The position numbers and the translations under genes were made by a program. This document shows positions 9,501 to 17,682 of a stretch of 64,000 nucleotides of DNA, one piece after another; position 1 is the first letter of the stretch; every line of letters begins with the position of its first letter. Below the pieces are notes generated by a model that had not been told where the DNA came from, searched no databases, and saw nothing but the letters and a program-made list of their open reading frames with translations. The DNA lies in contig NZ_KB892834.1 of assembly GCF_000373965.1 (NCBI RefSeq), positions 466,191-530,190 on the forward strand, in the 5' to 3' direction. The DNA comes from Uliginosibacterium gangwonense DSM 18521 (lineage in GTDB: Bacteria; Pseudomonadota; Gammaproteobacteria; Burkholderiales; Rhodocyclaceae).

Positions 9501-9597
9501 TGGTGGGACGCTGGCGGGGACAGTTTTGACGCTCGTGTTCCTGCCTGCCATGTATTCCATCTGGTTCAAGATCAGGCCTGCACCTGCGCAGAGCTGA
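6517..9597 (+). CDS. RND multidrug efflux permease (AcrB/HAE-like)
   Basis: A 1026-residue inner-membrane pump beginning with GTG inside the adaptor stop. It has the two-fold RND plan: TM1 near 13-33, a large periplasmic loop, a block of membrane segments near 340-480, then a second TM, second loop and final membrane block near 865-1010. The proton-relay pair is present as LVDD (D405, D406) in TM4. The opening motif RAITLFLI and the phrase GRAEDPPFTIKQM are typical of the HAE-type subgroup annotated as efflux RND permease subunits, and differ from the metal-type CusA later in the window. It exports drugs or other hydrophobic compounds by proton antiport in complex with the adaptor and the NodT-like duct. 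Substrate unknown. Confidence 0.9.
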   Translation: MSEGRFNLSALAVRERAITLFLIILITVAGILAFFKLGRAEDPPFTIKQMTIVTVWPGATAQEMQDQIAEPLEKRMQELRWYDRTETYTRPGMAFTMVTLRDNTPPSAVQEEFYQVRKKIGDEAKKLPAGVIGPLVNDEYADVTFALFALKAKGEPQRLLVRDAETLRQQLLHVAGVKKVNIIGEQPERIFVSFSHDRLATLGVAPQDIFAALNSQNVLTPAGSIETKGPQVFIRIDGAFDKLEKIRQTPIVVQGRTLKLSDVATVERGYEDPATFLVRNGGEPALLLGVVMRDDWNGLDLGKSLEAEVTKINAELPQGMTLSKVTDQAVNIRSAVDEFMVKFFVALLVVMVVCFLSMGWRVGIVVAAAVPLTLAAVFVIMAASGKNFDRITLGSLILALGLLVDDAIIAVEMMAVKMEEGYNRIAASAYAWSLTAAPMLSGTLITAVGFMPNGFARSTAGEYTSNMFWIVGIALIASWVVAVVFTPYLGVKLLPDIKKTHSSHTSLTVALYDTPRYNRFRQLLGRVIAQKWIVASAVIGLFVVSVLGMGLVKKQFFPTSDRPEVLVEVQMPYGTSIKQTSAATAKVEAWLAKQKEAKVVTSYIGQGAPRFFLAMAPELPDPSFAKIVVLTGDDKEREALKFRLREAAAEGLAPEARVRVTQIVFGPPSPFPVAYRVTGPDPDKLREISAQVENLMHASPMMRTVNTDWGPRVPTLHFTLDQDRLQAVGLSSSSVALQLQFLLSGVPLTEVREDIRSVQVVGRAAGEIRLDPAKIAGFTLVGAAGQRIPLSQVGKVDVRMEDPILRRRDRTPTITVRGDIAEGLQPPDVSTAITKQLQPIMAKLPSGYQIVEAGSIEESGKANAAMLPLFPIMIALTLLIIILQVRSMASMVMVFLTSPLGLIGVVPTLLVFQQPFGINALVGLIALSGILMRNTLILIGQIRENEKAGLDPFRALVEATVQRSRPVILTALAAILAFIPLTHSVFWGTLAYTLIGGTLAGTVLTLVFLPAMYSIWFKIRPAPAQS

Positions 9598-9664
9598 TTC
9601 CTCAATCTAGTATAACCAGTGCCCCCTCGAACTTTAACATTGAAACCAAATGGAGAATTTCCAC

Positions 9665-10447
9665 ATGACAGATGATAAAACATGGGTGCTCGTAACGGGA
9701 GCATCAAGCGGCTTCGGCGTGGAGTTTGCCAAACAATACGCCGCCCAGGGCCGGTCTCTCATTCTGGTTGCTCGGACACTAAGCAAGCTTGAATCACTTG
9801 CTGTGGAGTTGCGCAAGAACTTTAATGTCGACGTGATGGTGGAACAGGTGGATCTGTCCTCAATCATTGAAGTGACTGGCCTTTATCAGCGTCTGCGAGA
9901 GCGTAATATTGTGGTTGATGTATTGATCAACAATGCAGGCCATGGGTTACAAGGGCCTTTCATGGATACGTCTTTGGACCATTTGTTGGCAATGATTGAT
10001 CTTGACATCTCCAGCCTCACCGCTATGACACGCCTATTCGGGAATGACATGAGAGCCCGAAAGAAAGGAAGCATTCTGATGGTCGCGAGCTTGCTTTCCT
10101 ATCAGGGCGTGAAGAACTTCGCTGTCTATTCTGCCGCCAAAGCCTATGTGTTGAAATTCTCGGATGCGCTTCATCGCGAACTCAAGGCAGATGGCGTTGT
10201 TGTTACTGCACTGTGTCCGGGCCTGTCGGACACCGGATTTGCGGCGGGTGCCAAGCAAAAGCTGACTCCTGCGCTCAAGATGGTGATGATGCAGCCTCGA
10301 CCCGTTGTTCGTGCCGGGATTCGAGCACTGCAGGCAGGTCGAATGAGCGTTGTACCTGGATTGGGTAACAAGGCAATAACTATTCTGACTTGGGCTACGC
10401 CGCGCTGGTTGCACCAGTCGATCATGGCAGCGGTGATGGGAGTCTAG
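9665..10447 (+). CDS. Short-chain dehydrogenase/reductase
   Basis: The ATG at 9665 is preferred over the one at 9650, because the latter overlaps the GGAG that precedes 9665. The 260-residue protein has the classical SDR features: TGASSGFG near residues 11-18 for cofactor binding, NNAG near 90-93, a catalytic Ser in MVASLLSYQG and YSAAK as the catalytic Tyr/Lys. ALCPG follows, as in the family. It is an NAD(P)H-dependent oxidoreductase, probably of the DltE/YqjQ-like subgroup; the substrate cannot be told. It lies 67 bp after the RND pump and may be read from the same transcript. Together with the thioesterase and MFS fragment downstream it could be a lipid- or xenobiotic-related cargo set (inference). 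Confidence 0.85.
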   Translation: MTDDKTWVLVTGASSGFGVEFAKQYAAQGRSLILVARTLSKLESLAVELRKNFNVDVMVEQVDLSSIIEVTGLYQRLRERNIVVDVLINNAGHGLQGPFMDTSLDHLLAMIDLDISSLTAMTRLFGNDMRARKKGSILMVASLLSYQGVKNFAVYSAAKAYVLKFSDALHRELKADGVVVTALCPGLSDTGFAAGAKQKLTPALKMVMMQPRPVVRAGIRALQAGRMSVVPGLGNKAITILTWATPRWLHQSIMAAVMGV

Positions 10448-10491
10448 GTGTCTGCCACAAGAACTCTGGGGCCTGACTTGAGGAGTCAGGT

Positions 10492-11085
10492 ATGCCGGAC
10501 AACTGGAATACGATCATGACTCTCCCTGACGACCAGACTACTACGTCTCCGCCAGATTCGATGCCAAAGAGATTATTTGGAAAGCCCTCCGGTATCACCT
10601 CGCCATGGCCCGTATTTTTGGTGGCTGGTATTGCAGTGCTCCTTGTTTCCATGGACGGCACCATGTTATTCGCAGCCTTCAGTGCTTTGCGCGCAGGTTT
10701 TCCGCAAGCGACTGCTGCCGATCTCTCGTGGGTGCTCAATGCCTACACCGTGGTTTATGCAGCAGTGCTATTTCCATCCGGTGGATTGGCAGACCGGCAT
10801 GGGCACAAGAAGGTTATTTTCCTTGGCGTGACTTTGTTTTTATCGGCTTCTACGGCTTGTGGCTTGGAGCTCAACGTAGAGTGGCTGGTTGCTGCGAGAG
10901 CACTGCAAGCCATGGGAGCTGCGTTACTGACACCTGCATCGCTCTCGCTTGTGCTGGCAGCCTTTCCGACCAATAAACGCGCAGTTGCGGTCAGTCTATG
11001 GAGTGCAGTTGGTGGTCTGGCAGCTGCAGTGGGACCTAGTCTGGGCGCATCGTCGTTGCATCGCTCGGATGCGAAAAGCGCCTGA
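10492..11085 (+). pseudogene. MFS drug transporter (DHA2-type), 3'-truncated
   Basis: The first 170 or so residues match the N-terminal third of a 14-TM drug:H+ antiporter: FLVAGIAVLLVSMDGTML as TM1, DLSWVLNAYTVVYAAVLFPSG as TM2, then the motif A-like GGLADRHGHKKV and RALQAMGAALLTPASL. After VGPSLGA, where family members continue with GGxLV and many further membrane segments, the frame enters unrelated residues and stops at 11085. Full-length members have about 450-500 residues. No 3' remainder is found nearby; the thioesterase gene starts 50 bp on. A deletion junction near 11040 is the simplest reading. It is unlikely to work as a transporter. Confidence 0.75.
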
Positions 11086-11135
11086 TATTAGGAAGACCTT
11101 GATCAAGGACTTCGCTATCCGCATTGGAGGCAACG

Positions 11136-11681
11136 ATGGAAATCGAAACACAATCAAGTGTTTGGCTAGATCAGCAGACTGAAGCACTGCAACGCTTGCG
11201 TGACGGCGGTGGAGTGCCTGGCATAGCCAAGATGGAACAACTTGCTGGCAAGAGCGGGCGAGAGATCCTTCATGCGATGATGTCCGGCGAATTGCCATAT
11301 CCGCCCATGAACGAGACCATGAACATGACGTTACTGGAGGCGGGTGATGGTCGTGCTGTGTTCCAAGGGATTCCGTTGTTGCAGCACTACAACCTGCTGG
11401 GCACGGTGCATGGCGGTTGGTTCGCCACACTACTGGACTCAGCGCTCGGTTGTGCGGTTCAAACGACACTATCTGCCGGGCGTTCCTACACGACAGCGGA
11501 GCTCAGCATCAACATTGTACGGCCCGCGTCGCAAAAGACCGGCCCTTTGCGTGCCATCGCCAGGGTTGTACACCGAGGCGGCCAAATGGTTACGGCAGAG
11601 ACACGCGTCGAGGACGAGGAAGGCAGGTTATACGCACACGCGACCACAACCTGTTTTGTCTTCAATGCACGAGCAACTTGA
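11136..11681 (+). CDS. PaaI/YigI-like hotdog-fold thioesterase
   Basis: A 181-residue protein started at the ATG at 11136, 5 bp behind a GGAGG; a TTG at 11124 would overlap that site. The hotdog signature LLGTVHGGWFATLLDSALGCAV lies near residues 88-109 (H-G-G at the active-site helix), followed by TAELSINIVRPA and a beta strand pattern typical of PaaI thioesterases. Members hydrolyse acyl- or aryl-CoA thioesters. The N-terminal 50 residues (LRDGGGVPGIAKMEQLAG) occur in the fused form common in proteobacteria. It follows the broken MFS gene and could be transcribed with the SDR. Substrate unknown. Confidence 0.82.
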   Translation: MEIETQSSVWLDQQTEALQRLRDGGGVPGIAKMEQLAGKSGREILHAMMSGELPYPPMNETMNMTLLEAGDGRAVFQGIPLLQHYNLLGTVHGGWFATLLDSALGCAVQTTLSAGRSYTTAELSINIVRPASQKTGPLRAIARVVHRGGQMVTAETRVEDEEGRLYAHATTTCFVFNARAT

Positions 11682-12337
11682 CGGCAAGGTTATACGGAAC
11701 AGTCTCGACTCAAGGGCGAACGCGTTGGAAGGGCAGAAACAGAGGCGAAGAAATCGCTACACCTTAATGCCAACGGCTAAATGACCACAATGGAATAATA
11801 AGCGGATGCGTTTTGCATTCTACGCCAGCGGCCGCTTTGGCCGAGCAGTGCGAATTGGTGTTCCGGCAGGTTCCGAGGTACACCGGTCGTACGGATGGCC
11901 GCTATGTGAAGAGACCGAAGGCGGACTACTGGCAGATTGTTCCTCTATGCTTAAGCTGGTCTGTCCCTGTTGGTGCCCCATGTTCATGGGGTTGAGTGGG
12001 AGGGCCGGACAGCCGCTTTAACCCGCCACACGTGGTCGTCCAGCACCACGCCCGCCCGCCAAAAGTGGCGCTTTTCATGCACTCACGCACCCGGGCCAAA
12101 GCCGCATGACTGTTGGGCTTGGCGCGGTTTTTCAAGATGTGAAAAACTTGCATTTCTACGCGTTTTTGTGCGTTTTTATGCACTGAAAAATGGGGTACAT
12201 GAACACGAGGACCAGCAAAGTGCTCAGCGACGTTAGCGGAAATGCGCTTATCAAGGGCGTCTTGGCGCAAGGATTGATCTCACCACAGCCAGCGGCGTTG
12301 AGGGAATACAATGCAGCCTATCCTGAGGAACCCGCCC
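11682..12337. other. Gene-poor stretch with one doubtful minus-strand frame
   Basis: No convincing gene is seen. On the minus strand, 11926-12183 is open from a GTG and includes the protein-like phrase ALARVRECMKSATFGGRAW, but it has no ribosome-binding site and no family I know. A plus-strand frame at 11813-11995 overlaps part of it. Poly-T/poly-A tracts and short inverted copies (GTGC and GCAC around 12168-12184) are present. It may be the remains of a phage- or plasmid-derived gene. Confidence 0.3.
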
Positions 12338-14080
12338 ATGCCAGATTCAAATACTCCTGCACGCGTCATGCTGGCGCTGCTCAAGCCCTACCGAGGCCGC
12401 GTGATCGTCGCGGCTCTGGCGCTGGTGGTCGCCGCTCTGGCCATGCTTGGCGTCGGCCAAGGATTGCGCGCTGTGATCGACAAGGGTTTTGCGGCCGGTG
12501 ATCCGGCCTGGCTGGACCGCGCGCTGGTGCTCATGTTCGGCGTCATTGCGCTGCTCGCGGCGGCGACTTACACCCGTTTCTACAACGTTTCGTGGCTCGG
12601 TGAGCGGGTAACCGCCGACCTGCGTCGGCGCGTCTTCAACCACCTTTTATCCCTACCACCGTCCTATTTCGAGCAGGGCAGAACCGGCGCCGTGATTTCG
12701 CGCCTGACCGCCGACACCACACTGATTGAGCAGGCCGTCGGCTCAAGCCTGTCGATTGCGCTACGCAATGTGCTGATTCTGATTGGCGGGCTGGTCATGC
12801 TATTTACCACCAATCTCAAGCTCACCCTGCTGGTGCTCTGCGGCGTGCCGCTGGTGGTCGTACCGATCGTGCTCTTCGGCCGGCGCGTGCGGCGTTTTGC
12901 GAAAATCAGCCAGGACCGCGTCGCCGATCTGGGTAATCGTATCGATGAAACTATCCACGAGATTCGCATCGTCCAGGCATACGGCCATGAAGACGCGGAT
13001 CGGCGCGATTTCGCTGGCCTCGTCGAGAGCGGCTTTGCTACCGCGCTAACTCGCATCCGCAACCGCGCGACACTGGTCGCTGCCGTGATGGTGCTGGTTT
13101 TCGGCGCCATCGCGCTGATCCTGTGGATCGGTGGGCACGACGTGCTTGCTGGCCGCATTACTCCGGGGCAACTGTCTGCCTTCGTCTTCTACGCAGCGCT
13201 GGTTGCCAGCTCGGTAGGCGCGCTGTCCGAATCCTGGGGGGACTTACAACGCGCAGCGGGCGCCACCGAACGCCTGCTCGAACTTCTCGCGGCGCAGCCC
13301 GAGGTTGGTCGTCCCGAGCACCCCACCGCCCTGCCTGCAAAGCCGCGCGGTTCCATCGTTTTCACCGATGTGGTCTTTCGCTATCCATCACGCCCCGAGA
13401 CGCCGGCGCTCGCCGACTTCAGTCTGGCTGTTACGCCGGGCGAGACCGTTGCACTGGTCGGCCCTTCAGGCGCTGGCAAGACGACCGTCTTCCAGTTACT
13501 GCTGCGCTTCTATGACCCGCAGTCGGGGAGCATCAGCCTTGACGACGTTGAACTCTCAAACGCCGATCCACTGGCGGTGCGTGGCGCCATCGCGCTGGTA
13601 CCTCAGGAGGCCGTGATCTTCGCCACCAGTGTCCTGGAAAACGTCCGCTACGCACGACCCGATGCCACCCGCGATGAAGTTCGCGCGGCCTGCGTTGCTG
13701 CTTATGCCGATGACTTCGTGAGCCAGTTGCCACAGGCCTATGACACCGACTTGGGCGAGCGCGGCGTGCGTCTGTCGGGCGGTCAGCGCCAGCGCATCGC
13801 AATTGCCCGCGCGCTGCTCGCAGATCGCCCCATCCTGCTGCTTGACGAAGCGACCTCGGCGCTTGATGCCGAAAGTGAGCGCCTCGTCCAGGGCGCGCTT
13901 GATAAGCTCATGAAGGGGCGCACGACGCTGGTCATCGCCCATCGTCTCGCCACCGTTCAGCGAGCTGACCGCATCGTGGTCATTGAGCACGGACGCATCG
14001 TAGAGACCGGCAACCACCAGCAACTGGTGCATCAGAACGGACTCTACGCGCATTTGGCGCGGCTACAGTTTTCGTCCTAA
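12338..14080 (+). CDS. ABC exporter, fused membrane and ATPase domains (MsbA-like)
   Basis: Started at the ATG at 12338, which follows GAGGA; the ATG at 12311 has no comparable site. The 580-residue half-transporter has an N-terminal six-helix exporter domain (about 1-320, with the YFEQGRTGAVISRLTAD coupling region) and a C-terminal ATPase: Walker A GPSGAGKTT from about 375, Q-loop VPQE, signature LSGGQ at 479-483, Walker B LLLDEATSALD and the switch His in IAHR. It works as a homodimer at the inner membrane, exporting lipids, peptides or drugs. Sequence style (VFRYPSRPETPAL) is that of the ABC-B group, with no peptidase domain. No adjacent gene points to the substrate. Confidence 0.9.
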   Translation: MPDSNTPARVMLALLKPYRGRVIVAALALVVAALAMLGVGQGLRAVIDKGFAAGDPAWLDRALVLMFGVIALLAAATYTRFYNVSWLGERVTADLRRRVFNHLLSLPPSYFEQGRTGAVISRLTADTTLIEQAVGSSLSIALRNVLILIGGLVMLFTTNLKLTLLVLCGVPLVVVPIVLFGRRVRRFAKISQDRVADLGNRIDETIHEIRIVQAYGHEDADRRDFAGLVESGFATALTRIRNRATLVAAVMVLVFGAIALILWIGGHDVLAGRITPGQLSAFVFYAALVASSVGALSESWGDLQRAAGATERLLELLAAQPEVGRPEHPTALPAKPRGSIVFTDVVFRYPSRPETPALADFSLAVTPGETVALVGPSGAGKTTVFQLLLRFYDPQSGSISLDDVELSNADPLAVRGAIALVPQEAVIFATSVLENVRYARPDATRDEVRAACVAAYADDFVSQLPQAYDTDLGERGVRLSGGQRQRIAIARALLADRPILLLDEATSALDAESERLVQGALDKLMKGRTTLVIAHRLATVQRADRIVVIEHGRIVETGNHQQLVHQNGLYAHLARLQFSS

Positions 14081-14126
14081 AGGCGCCAGCCATGGCTTGA
14101 ATGACTGGTATGTTCGTACAAGCTTT

Positions 14127-14157
14127 TGCGAAGGAGGGACATCCTCCCTCCTTCGCA
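14127..14157. terminator. Hairpin between converging genes
   Basis: A perfect 13-bp stem, TGCGAAGGAGGGA (14127-14139) with TCCCTCCTTCGCA (14145-14157), and a 5-base loop. It stands between the ABC exporter stop and the end of the converging aldo-keto reductase. There is no long T run on either side, so termination strength is uncertain. Confidence 0.6.
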
Positions 14158-14173
14158 GGAAACCGTCCCCGGC

Positions 14174-15061
14174 TCACTCTGGCAGGGCATCACCAGAAAG
14201 TTGATTCAACACGGCCAAGGCTTCGCTCGGCAATTTCAAGTTCGCACTTGCTAGATTCTGTTGAAGATGTGCAACGGATGAAGTACCGGGAATCAGCAGG
14301 ATGTTTGGCGCACGGTGAAGCAACCATGCGAGCGCGGTCTGCATCGGAGTCGCGTCAAGTTGCGCAGCTACTTCGTCCAGCGCTTTGGATTGTAGCGGCG
14401 TGAAGCCGCCGAGCGGGAAGAATGGCACATAGGCAATACCAGCCGCAGAGAGTTCATCGATCAGTCGATCATCGCTGCGATGCGCCAAGTTGTAATGGTT
14501 TTGCACACAGACGATGTCCGCTATGGCAAGGCCTTCAGCAAGCTGCGTTTGCGTCACATTACTCAGGCCAATGTGCCTGACCAGCCCTTTGCGTTGCAAT
14601 TCTGCAAGTGCCGTAAGTGGTGCCTCGATGGAGCCTTCGGCAGGGCCATGGACGTCAAACATGATGCGCAGATTTACGACATCGAGCACGTCCAGCCCTA
14701 GATTGCGAAGATTGTCATGCACCGCTGTTTCCAACTCTGCGGGTGTGAATGCTGGCCGCCATGATGCATCATCGCCACGCATTGCGCCGATTTTGGTGAC
14801 AATCACAAGGTCGTCACGGTAAGGGTGCAGCGCCTCACGAATCAGTTGGTTCGTGACGTGCGGGCCGTAGAAGTTGCTCGTGTCGATATGATTAACGCCG
14901 CCGTCGATTGCTGCACGCAGCACTTCGAGCGCTCCGGCACGATCCTTCGGTGGTCCAAATACGCCCGGGCCAGCCAGTTGCATTGCCCCGTAGCCCATCC
15001 GGTTGACGGTACGATCAGCTAACTTGAAGGTGCTCGTAGCATTGATGCTGGTTTCGGTCAT
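14174..15061 (-). CDS. Aldo/keto reductase
   Basis: The ATG at 15061 has GGAG 7 bp upstream and gives 295 residues; longer readings would run into the divergent LysR gene. AKR landmarks: VNRMGYGAMQLAG at the barrel start, GVNHIDTSNFYGP (catalytic Asp and Tyr), VTKIG with the active-site Lys, then IMFDVHGP where many members have a His in LHxxD, and IPGTSSVAHLQQNL in the cofactor-binding loop. It reduces carbonyls with NADPH. The LysR gene is divergent with 97 bp between, the usual arrangement for a regulator of its neighbour. The unusual residue is Phe in IMFD in place of the common His context; activity may differ from standard AKRs. Confidence 0.85.
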   Translation of the reverse strand: MTETSINATSTFKLADRTVNRMGYGAMQLAGPGVFGPPKDRAGALEVLRAAIDGGVNHIDTSNFYGPHVTNQLIREALHPYRDDLVIVTKIGAMRGDDASWRPAFTPAELETAVHDNLRNLGLDVLDVVNLRIMFDVHGPAEGSIEAPLTALAELQRKGLVRHIGLSNVTQTQLAEGLAIADIVCVQNHYNLAHRSDDRLIDELSAAGIAYVPFFPLGGFTPLQSKALDEVAAQLDATPMQTALAWLLHRAPNILLIPGTSSVAHLQQNLASANLKLPSEALAVLNQLSGDALPE

Positions 15062-15158
15062 TTCATACTCCGATGGAAGATACGAAACCAAGTCTAGGCG
15101 CCGCCCAATTGATCCACAATCCAGCAAAATTCGCACAGCCTGTGCCAAAATCAGCACA
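15062..15158. promoter_or_regulatory. Divergent AKR-LysR promoter region
   Basis: The intergenic DNA holds GCACA (15133-15137), TGTGC (15141-15145) and GCACA (15154-15158), forming two overlapping dyads just before the LysR start codon. LysR proteins usually bind such imperfect dyads between divergent genes. No clear -35/-10 pair could be assigned. Confidence 0.4.
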
Positions 15159-16064
15159 ATGGCAGACCTCGAAGATCTCACTGCATTTGTTGCTGTCGCA
15201 CGCGAAGGTGGCTTTCGCGGCGCAGCGCGAGCAACCGGCACCAGTGCGTCGCGCCTTAGCGAGGCACTGCGCAGGCTGGAAACCAAACTCGGCGTTCGGC
15301 TGCTTCATCGCACCACACGCAACGTAGCGCTGACCGACGCTGGTGCACGCCTGCTAGAGCGGTTGGGCCCTGCGCTTGCCGAAGTTGAAGCGTCGCTGGA
15401 TGTAGTCAATGGTTTTCGTGATCGTCCAGCGGGCAGGCTGCGGCTGAACGTGCCAGTAAGCGCGGCACGGCTTGTGTTGCCCCGCATCGTGCCGCCATTC
15501 CTGGCCGCTTATCCCGACATCTGCCTTGAGGTGATTGCCGAGGATCGTTTCGTCGATCTGGTCGCCGAGGGCTGCGACGCAGGCATCCGTTACGAGGAGC
15601 GCCTGGAGCAGGACATGGTGGCAATTCCCATCGGCCCCAGACGACAGCGCTTTGCGGCGGCTGCATCGCCTGCCTATCTGGAACGCCGGGGTCGGCCGAA
15701 TCATCCGCGCGAACTCCTTGAACACGCCTGTCTGCGTGGTCGCTTCGCAAGTGGCGCCATGAACGCCTGGGCGTTCGAACGCGATGGCGAGGTCGTGAAG
15801 GTGGACCCGAATGGGCCGCTGATTGTTGGCGTGGGAGCAGCCACTGATCTTGCTGTCGAAGCTGCCGTCGCCGGTAGCGGCATCATTTATCTCTTTGAAG
15901 ACTGGCTGCGTCCTTATATCGAACGCGGGGAATTGGAGCCTGTTCTGGAGCCATGGTGGCCGAGCTTTTCCGGCCCGTTTCTCTACTACCCAGGGCGACG
16001 TTACCTTCCCGCTCCGCTTAGGGCGTTTGTCGACTTCGCCAACTCAATGCAGCCATGGCGTTAA
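15159..16064 (+). CDS. LysR-family transcriptional regulator
   Basis: The start at 15159 (301 residues) fits the family, whose helix-turn-helix begins within the first few residues: LEDLTAFVAVAREGGF, then AARATGTSASRLSEALRRLE at about 20-39 and LLHRTTRNVALTDAG. The C-terminal part is the periplasmic-binding-like effector domain (GRLRLNVPVSAARLVLPRIV, then FVDLVAEGCDAGIRYEE). The phrase AGIRYEERLEQDMVAIPIG places it in the large subgroup next to reductases and dehydrogenases. It probably controls the divergent aldo-keto reductase. Inducer unknown. A GC-poor gap follows its stop. Confidence 0.9.
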   Translation: MADLEDLTAFVAVAREGGFRGAARATGTSASRLSEALRRLETKLGVRLLHRTTRNVALTDAGARLLERLGPALAEVEASLDVVNGFRDRPAGRLRLNVPVSAARLVLPRIVPPFLAAYPDICLEVIAEDRFVDLVAEGCDAGIRYEERLEQDMVAIPIGPRRQRFAAAASPAYLERRGRPNHPRELLEHACLRGRFASGAMNAWAFERDGEVVKVDPNGPLIVGVGAATDLAVEAAVAGSGIIYLFEDWLRPYIERGELEPVLEPWWPSFSGPFLYYPGRRYLPAPLRAFVDFANSMQPWR

Positions 16065-16560
16065 TCGGTAGTGCTCTGTGTTGGGGCGCTTGCCAGGCGT
16101 AGTACCCCGCAAGGATGAACTTGCATCACCTTGCATATGCACCGCAATTCTTCCCCTTGAGCGATTTGCGCCTGTTGCTCATCAACACCTCCATCGGTTT
16201 TTGATTTTAAGGCTTCAAGGTGTCTAGAAAACCCGATGCGATTCAAATTACGCCGAAAGCATAAAGCAGATATTCGAACAAAATAGCCAACCGGCGTAAC
16301 TGTTATCAACAGCCGCTTCCGAGCTTTTGTGTTGAAAACTCGGCTTTTTGCTCGACATGCAGCTTTCAAAATACTGACGTTCTCCCCACTGATCAATGAG
16401 TCGCCCAAAACCTTCATTAGCAATCTGACACGGGCATCATCAGAAAATGACCACATTGCAGACATTGGCGGGAATTTTCCGGATGCCCACTAGACTGTAT
16501 GAGGGCAGCTGATCACAAGCACCGCATGAACCAGAAAATTTTGGTTTATTTCAGTAGGCA
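16065..16560. other. Gene-poor, AT-richer stretch
   Basis: Nearly 500 bp of lower GC content between lysR and the ECF42 cluster. A minus-strand frame (16061-16465, 134 codons) is open but resembles no family I know, overlaps the lysR end and has a poor translation start. I see no RNA gene. It may be a relic of inserted DNA. Confidence 0.3.
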
Positions 16561-16587
16561 TGTCGATTTTGACTGGGCAGGATCGTC
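16561..16587 (+). promoter_or_regulatory. Predicted ECF42-dependent promoter
   Basis: TGTCGA (16561-16566), a 17-bp spacer and CGTC (16584-16587) match the described ECF42 promoter (-35 TGTCGA, -10 CG[A/T]C). It lies about 60 bp before the first DGPF gene, and the ECF42 sigma factor ends the same cluster at 20114-21379, so positive autoregulation is likely. Confidence 0.65.
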
Positions 16588-16647
16588 GTGGAGTTAGAAC
16601 CCGGAATAAGCCGGCGTTTGCATCGTTTTTGTACAGAGGAGACGCGC

Positions 16648-17058
16648 ATGCGCTACATGATCATCGTCAAGGCGACCATCGAGTCGGAAGCTGAAACCAC
16701 TCCGATTTCGGCCGATGCGGACCTGCTGACGGAAATGGCTTACTACCACGAACAGTTGACGAAGGCTGGTGCGCTGCTCGACGGCTCGGGACTCAGGCCG
16801 AGTTCTCAGGGCTGGCGCATCCGCTACGAGGGCAACACTCGCTGCGTGATTGATGGCCCGTTCGCCGAAACCAATGAGTTGATCGCCGGCTACACCCTCA
16901 TTCAGGTGAAATCGCGCGAGGAAGCGATGGAATGGACGCGCCGTTTTCCAAACCCTGCCGGGCACGGTAAGCCGGCCGAAATCGAAGTGCGGCGGCTATA
17001 CGAGTTCGCAGACTTCGCGCCCTCGCCAGTGATTGAGCGCATGCGCAATATCCTCTGA
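16648..17058 (+). CDS. DGPF/YCII-domain protein, first gene of the ECF42 cluster
   Basis: A 136-residue protein beginning MRYMIIVKAT after a GAGGAG site. It carries the defining motif IDGPFAETNELIAGY near residues 69-83 and the RRFPNPAGHGKPAEIEVR tail typical of the DGPF (YCII-related) family. These small ferredoxin-fold proteins are conserved partners of ECF42 sigma factors, with no settled biochemical function. It opens a run of seven or more same-strand genes that ends in the sigma factor, and has the predicted ECF42 promoter directly upstream. Upstream in-frame starts exist but lack a ribosome site. Confidence 0.85.
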   Translation: MRYMIIVKATIESEAETTPISADADLLTEMAYYHEQLTKAGALLDGSGLRPSSQGWRIRYEGNTRCVIDGPFAETNELIAGYTLIQVKSREEAMEWTRRFPNPAGHGKPAEIEVRRLYEFADFAPSPVIERMRNIL

Positions 17059-17101
17059 GTTGTACGGTCATACACCTATTATTCTTTCAAGGAGCCTGGT
17101 C

Positions 17102-17572
17102 ATGAATGTCACCGTTTCGCCCATCCCCGAAGGCATGCACAGCCTTACCCCACATATCGTCTGCCGCGACGCCAGCGCCGCGATGGACTTCTACGTCCGC
17201 GCCTTCGGTGCCGTCGAGCAAGCCCGCCTGCCCGGTCCCGACGGCAAACTCATGCACGGCATGATGAAAATCGGCGATTCGTCGCTGATGCTGGTGGACG
17301 AAAACCCCGAATGGAACATGAACTCGCCGCTCGCGCTCGGCGGCACGCCAGTCACGCTGCATCTCTACGTCGTGGACGTTGACGCGGCAATCGCGCGCGC
17401 GGTTAAGGCGGGGGCCGTACTCAAAATGCCCGCTGCCGACATGTTCTGGGGCGACCGCTATGGCCAAGTTCGAGATCCGTTCGGGCACACGTGGTCCATT
17501 GCAACACACATCCGCGACATGAGTCCGGACGAAATTCAGGCCGCCTCGAAGCTGGCTTGCTCGGGCGCCTGA
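17102..17572 (+). CDS. VOC-superfamily protein (PhnB/glyoxalase-like)
   Basis: A 156-residue protein with an AAGGAG site before the ATG at 17102. It shows the paired beta-alpha-beta-beta-beta units of the vicinal oxygen chelate fold: LTPHIVCRDASAAMDFYVRAFG near 18-39 and LHLYVVDVDAAIARAVKAGA near 84-103, ending with DRYGQVRDPFGHTWSIATH. Members include glyoxalases, dioxygenases and antibiotic-binding resistance proteins. Such proteins are often found in DGPF/ECF42 clusters. The substrate is unknown; the VRDPFGHTW phrase is typical of the PhnB-like group annotated as VOC family protein. Confidence 0.85.
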   Translation: MNVTVSPIPEGMHSLTPHIVCRDASAAMDFYVRAFGAVEQARLPGPDGKLMHGMMKIGDSSLMLVDENPEWNMNSPLALGGTPVTLHLYVVDVDAAIARAVKAGAVLKMPAADMFWGDRYGQVRDPFGHTWSIATHIRDMSPDEIQAASKLACSGA

Positions 17573-17682
17573 AGCGAAACGCTTCGCGCGGCCACCGCAT
17601 TCCTCGCCATGTTGTGACAAACCATGTAGGTGATGGCATTCCATCCAAGCTCGACCCCTGAACCCCAAAGGAGGATGCTGCA

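Noticed and set aside
16061-16465. 134-codon minus-strand frame behind lysR
   Set aside because: It overlaps the lysR end, lacks a ribosome site and shows no recognisable family.
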